A stretch of 64,000 nucleotides of DNA from JADJPO01 sp963750395. GTDB lineage: Bacteria > Actinomycetota > Actinomycetes > Actinomycetales > Kineosporiaceae. The stretch is from contig CAVVQM010000018.1 of NCBI GenBank assembly GCA_963750395.1, positions 1 through 64,000 of the forward strand, read 5' to 3'. The translations under genes were made by a program, and so were the position numbers. The stretch's first letter is position 1, and each line of letters starts with the position of its first letter. The notes under the pieces were generated by a model. The model was not told the DNA's origin and did not search any database. It saw nothing but the letters and a program-made list of their open reading frames with translations. This document shows positions 63,096 through 64,000 of this stretch, one piece after another.

Positions 63096-63660
63096 GTATC
63101 GGCTCGGAGCGCGGCTGGTCGTGTCCTTCCAGCGCTACCCGCTGCCGGAGGCCGGTTACGTCACCGGGCTCGTGACCAGCCGTGGGGCCCTGCCGTTCCT
63201 CGTGACGCGCCCCGGCCGGCTGCTCCTGCCGTGCCCGACCGGCGAGGCGTTCTGGATCGGCGTCGTCGCCGCGGACCTGACGTCCGGCACGCGGTCCCGA
63301 GTCGCCGTACAGGTGCGGACCGCCTCGCGAGGCGACATGGACGCGGCCGACGGCACCCCCCTGCGCGGCACCGGGCCGGCCACCATGACGGAACTCCTCC
63401 CGGGCCGACCCGGCGTACCGGGCATCGCGCGCGGCGACGGCACCTGGTGGCCCTTCACGCGCGACCCGGCCGGATCGGCGGCGCCCGCCTGCGTGAGGCT
63501 CGACCTGGTCTGCCACGTCACCGGCCGGACCGGACCCGGCCCCGAGACCGGCGCCCTGGACGTGGAGGTGGTCGACCCCGAGCAGTTCCGCGCCGCGGGC
63601 GGCGACCCCGTGCCACCCCTGGATCCCGGCGGGGGCCAGCCCCCACGCCGCCTGCCCTGA
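63088..63660 (+). CDS. unknown third protein of the protease cassette
   Basis: The 190-residue protein begins YRLGARLVVSFQRYPLPEAG and looks mainly beta-stranded. It has no membrane segment or signal peptide and a Pro/Gly-rich tail. Its start lies within the caspase gene's last codons (8-bp overlap), so it should be made with the protease. It could be a substrate, inhibitor or adaptor. I do not recognise the family. Confidence 0.6.
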   Translation: MREYRLGARLVVSFQRYPLPEAGYVTGLVTSRGALPFLVTRPGRLLLPCPTGEAFWIGVVAADLTSGTRSRVAVQVRTASRGDMDAADGTPLRGTGPATMTELLPGRPGVPGIARGDGTWWPFTRDPAGSAAPACVRLDLVCHVTGRTGPGPETGALDVEVVDPEQFRAAGGDPVPPLDPGGGQPPRRLP

Positions 63661-63733
63661 CCGAATCAGCCGCGCCGGAATGGCGTTGGGCCGCAAGGGC
63701 TCTGAGCAGCGAACCGGGCGAGGGCGCCGATAC

Positions 63734-64000
63734 TCATCGCCGCCGCAGCGCTGCGTCGATGTCCTCTTCGGTGATGGGCTTGCGGACGTAGATGTCCCAG
63801 AAGCTCAGGACCATGCCGAGCCCCCAGGCGCCGAGCGGCCAGGCCGGCCAGAAGTAGCCACCGCCGGTCATCGCCCAGATACCCACCAGGAAGGCGTTGA
63901 CCACCACGTAGGCCACCATGGCGGACTGCCAACCACGCTTCTTCTCCACGATCTTTCGCGCATCGTCGGGAGGCCGGGCCTCCGGGGTTCCCCAGGGTTG
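63734..64000 (-). CDS. 2TM-domain membrane protein (5' end outside window)
   Basis: The frame is open to the window end, so the start lies beyond 64000. The visible 88 residues contain ARKIVEKKRGWQSAMVAYVV and two membrane helices (VVVNAFLVGIWAMTGGGYF and WPLGAWGLGMVLSFW), a clear 2TM domain, then PITEEDIDAALRRR. 2TM domains are often attached to regulatory or LytTR-type proteins, but the remainder is not visible. Confidence 0.7.
   Translation of the reverse strand, partial: QPWGTPEARPPDDARKIVEKKRGWQSAMVAYVVVNAFLVGIWAMTGGGYFWPAWPLGAWGLGMVLSFWDIYVRKPITEEDIDAALRRR

Noticed and set aside
1..64000. CRISPR arrays, tRNA or rRNA genes, prophage or intact insertion sequences
   Set aside because: I saw no regularly spaced repeats, no cloverleaf or rRNA-like stretches and no transposase or phage structural genes.

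Overview
This 64 kb window is chromosomal DNA from a high-GC actinobacterium (Actinomycetota). Supporting signs are the GC-rich third codon positions, many GTG starts, a mycothiol-type DsbA/nitroreductase, a DUF385 deazaflavin-type protein, a BTAD (SARP-like) regulator, DUF2254, MMPL and CtpF-like proteins, and many ATGA/GTGA stop-start overlaps. I see no rRNA, tRNA, CRISPR array, prophage or intact insertion sequence. The genus cannot be fixed from the sequence alone.

Layout. 0-6 kb: a DsbA-like oxidoreductase diverges from a choline-to-glycine-betaine operon (betB, betA, BCCT transporter). 6-13 kb: a NYN-domain protein, a fusion of a P-loop kinase with a GH13 sucrose-phosphorylase-like enzyme, a DUF2254 membrane protein, a phytoene-desaturase-like oxidoreductase and a DUF385 protein. 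13-18.5 kb: a sugar operon of two GT4-type glycosyltransferases, a six-hairpin glycosidase-like protein, a GH130 phosphorylase and a mannose-isomerase-type cupin. Its first four genes are broken by many single-base frame changes. 18.5-25 kb: small proteins, a BTAD regulator, and a nitric oxide reductase operon (norB, Cys-rich membrane protein, SPFH protein) facing a putative metal/Fe-S-binding regulator that is preceded by a short leader ORF.

25-39 kb: a 1088-residue membrane patatin, an aldo/keto reductase-kinase-HAD fusion, a FIST sensor coupled to a PAS-GGDEF-EAL protein, an AlkA-like glycosylase, a membrane GGDEF-EAL protein, an ASCH-wHTH-HhH protein and a QorB-like reductase. 39-50 kb: a frameshifted CtpF-like P-type ATPase, an APH-like kinase, a zinc-ribbon protein that seems to start at CTG, exported small proteins, a two-component system and an MMPL exporter. 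50-64 kb: gene remnants, a metallo-beta-lactamase lipoprotein, an ABC exporter pair, an NmrA-like protein, a DUF2889 protein, a secreted tachylectin-like beta-propeller, an HTTM-DCC fusion with a partner, and a cassette of metalloprotease, caspase-like protease and an unknown protein.

The most novel-looking system is the metalloprotease-caspase cassette at 59.8-63.7 kb. The two kinase fusions and the nor locus with its leader ORF come next. Frame breaks cluster at 3.7-3.9, 13.0-17.6, 39.9 and 50.6 kb, where the reading frame resumes with conserved protein on either side. That pattern looks more like sequencing or assembly indels than old decay. Separate short fragments near 24.9, 30.6, 50.2 and 51.4 kb look like genuine gene remnants.
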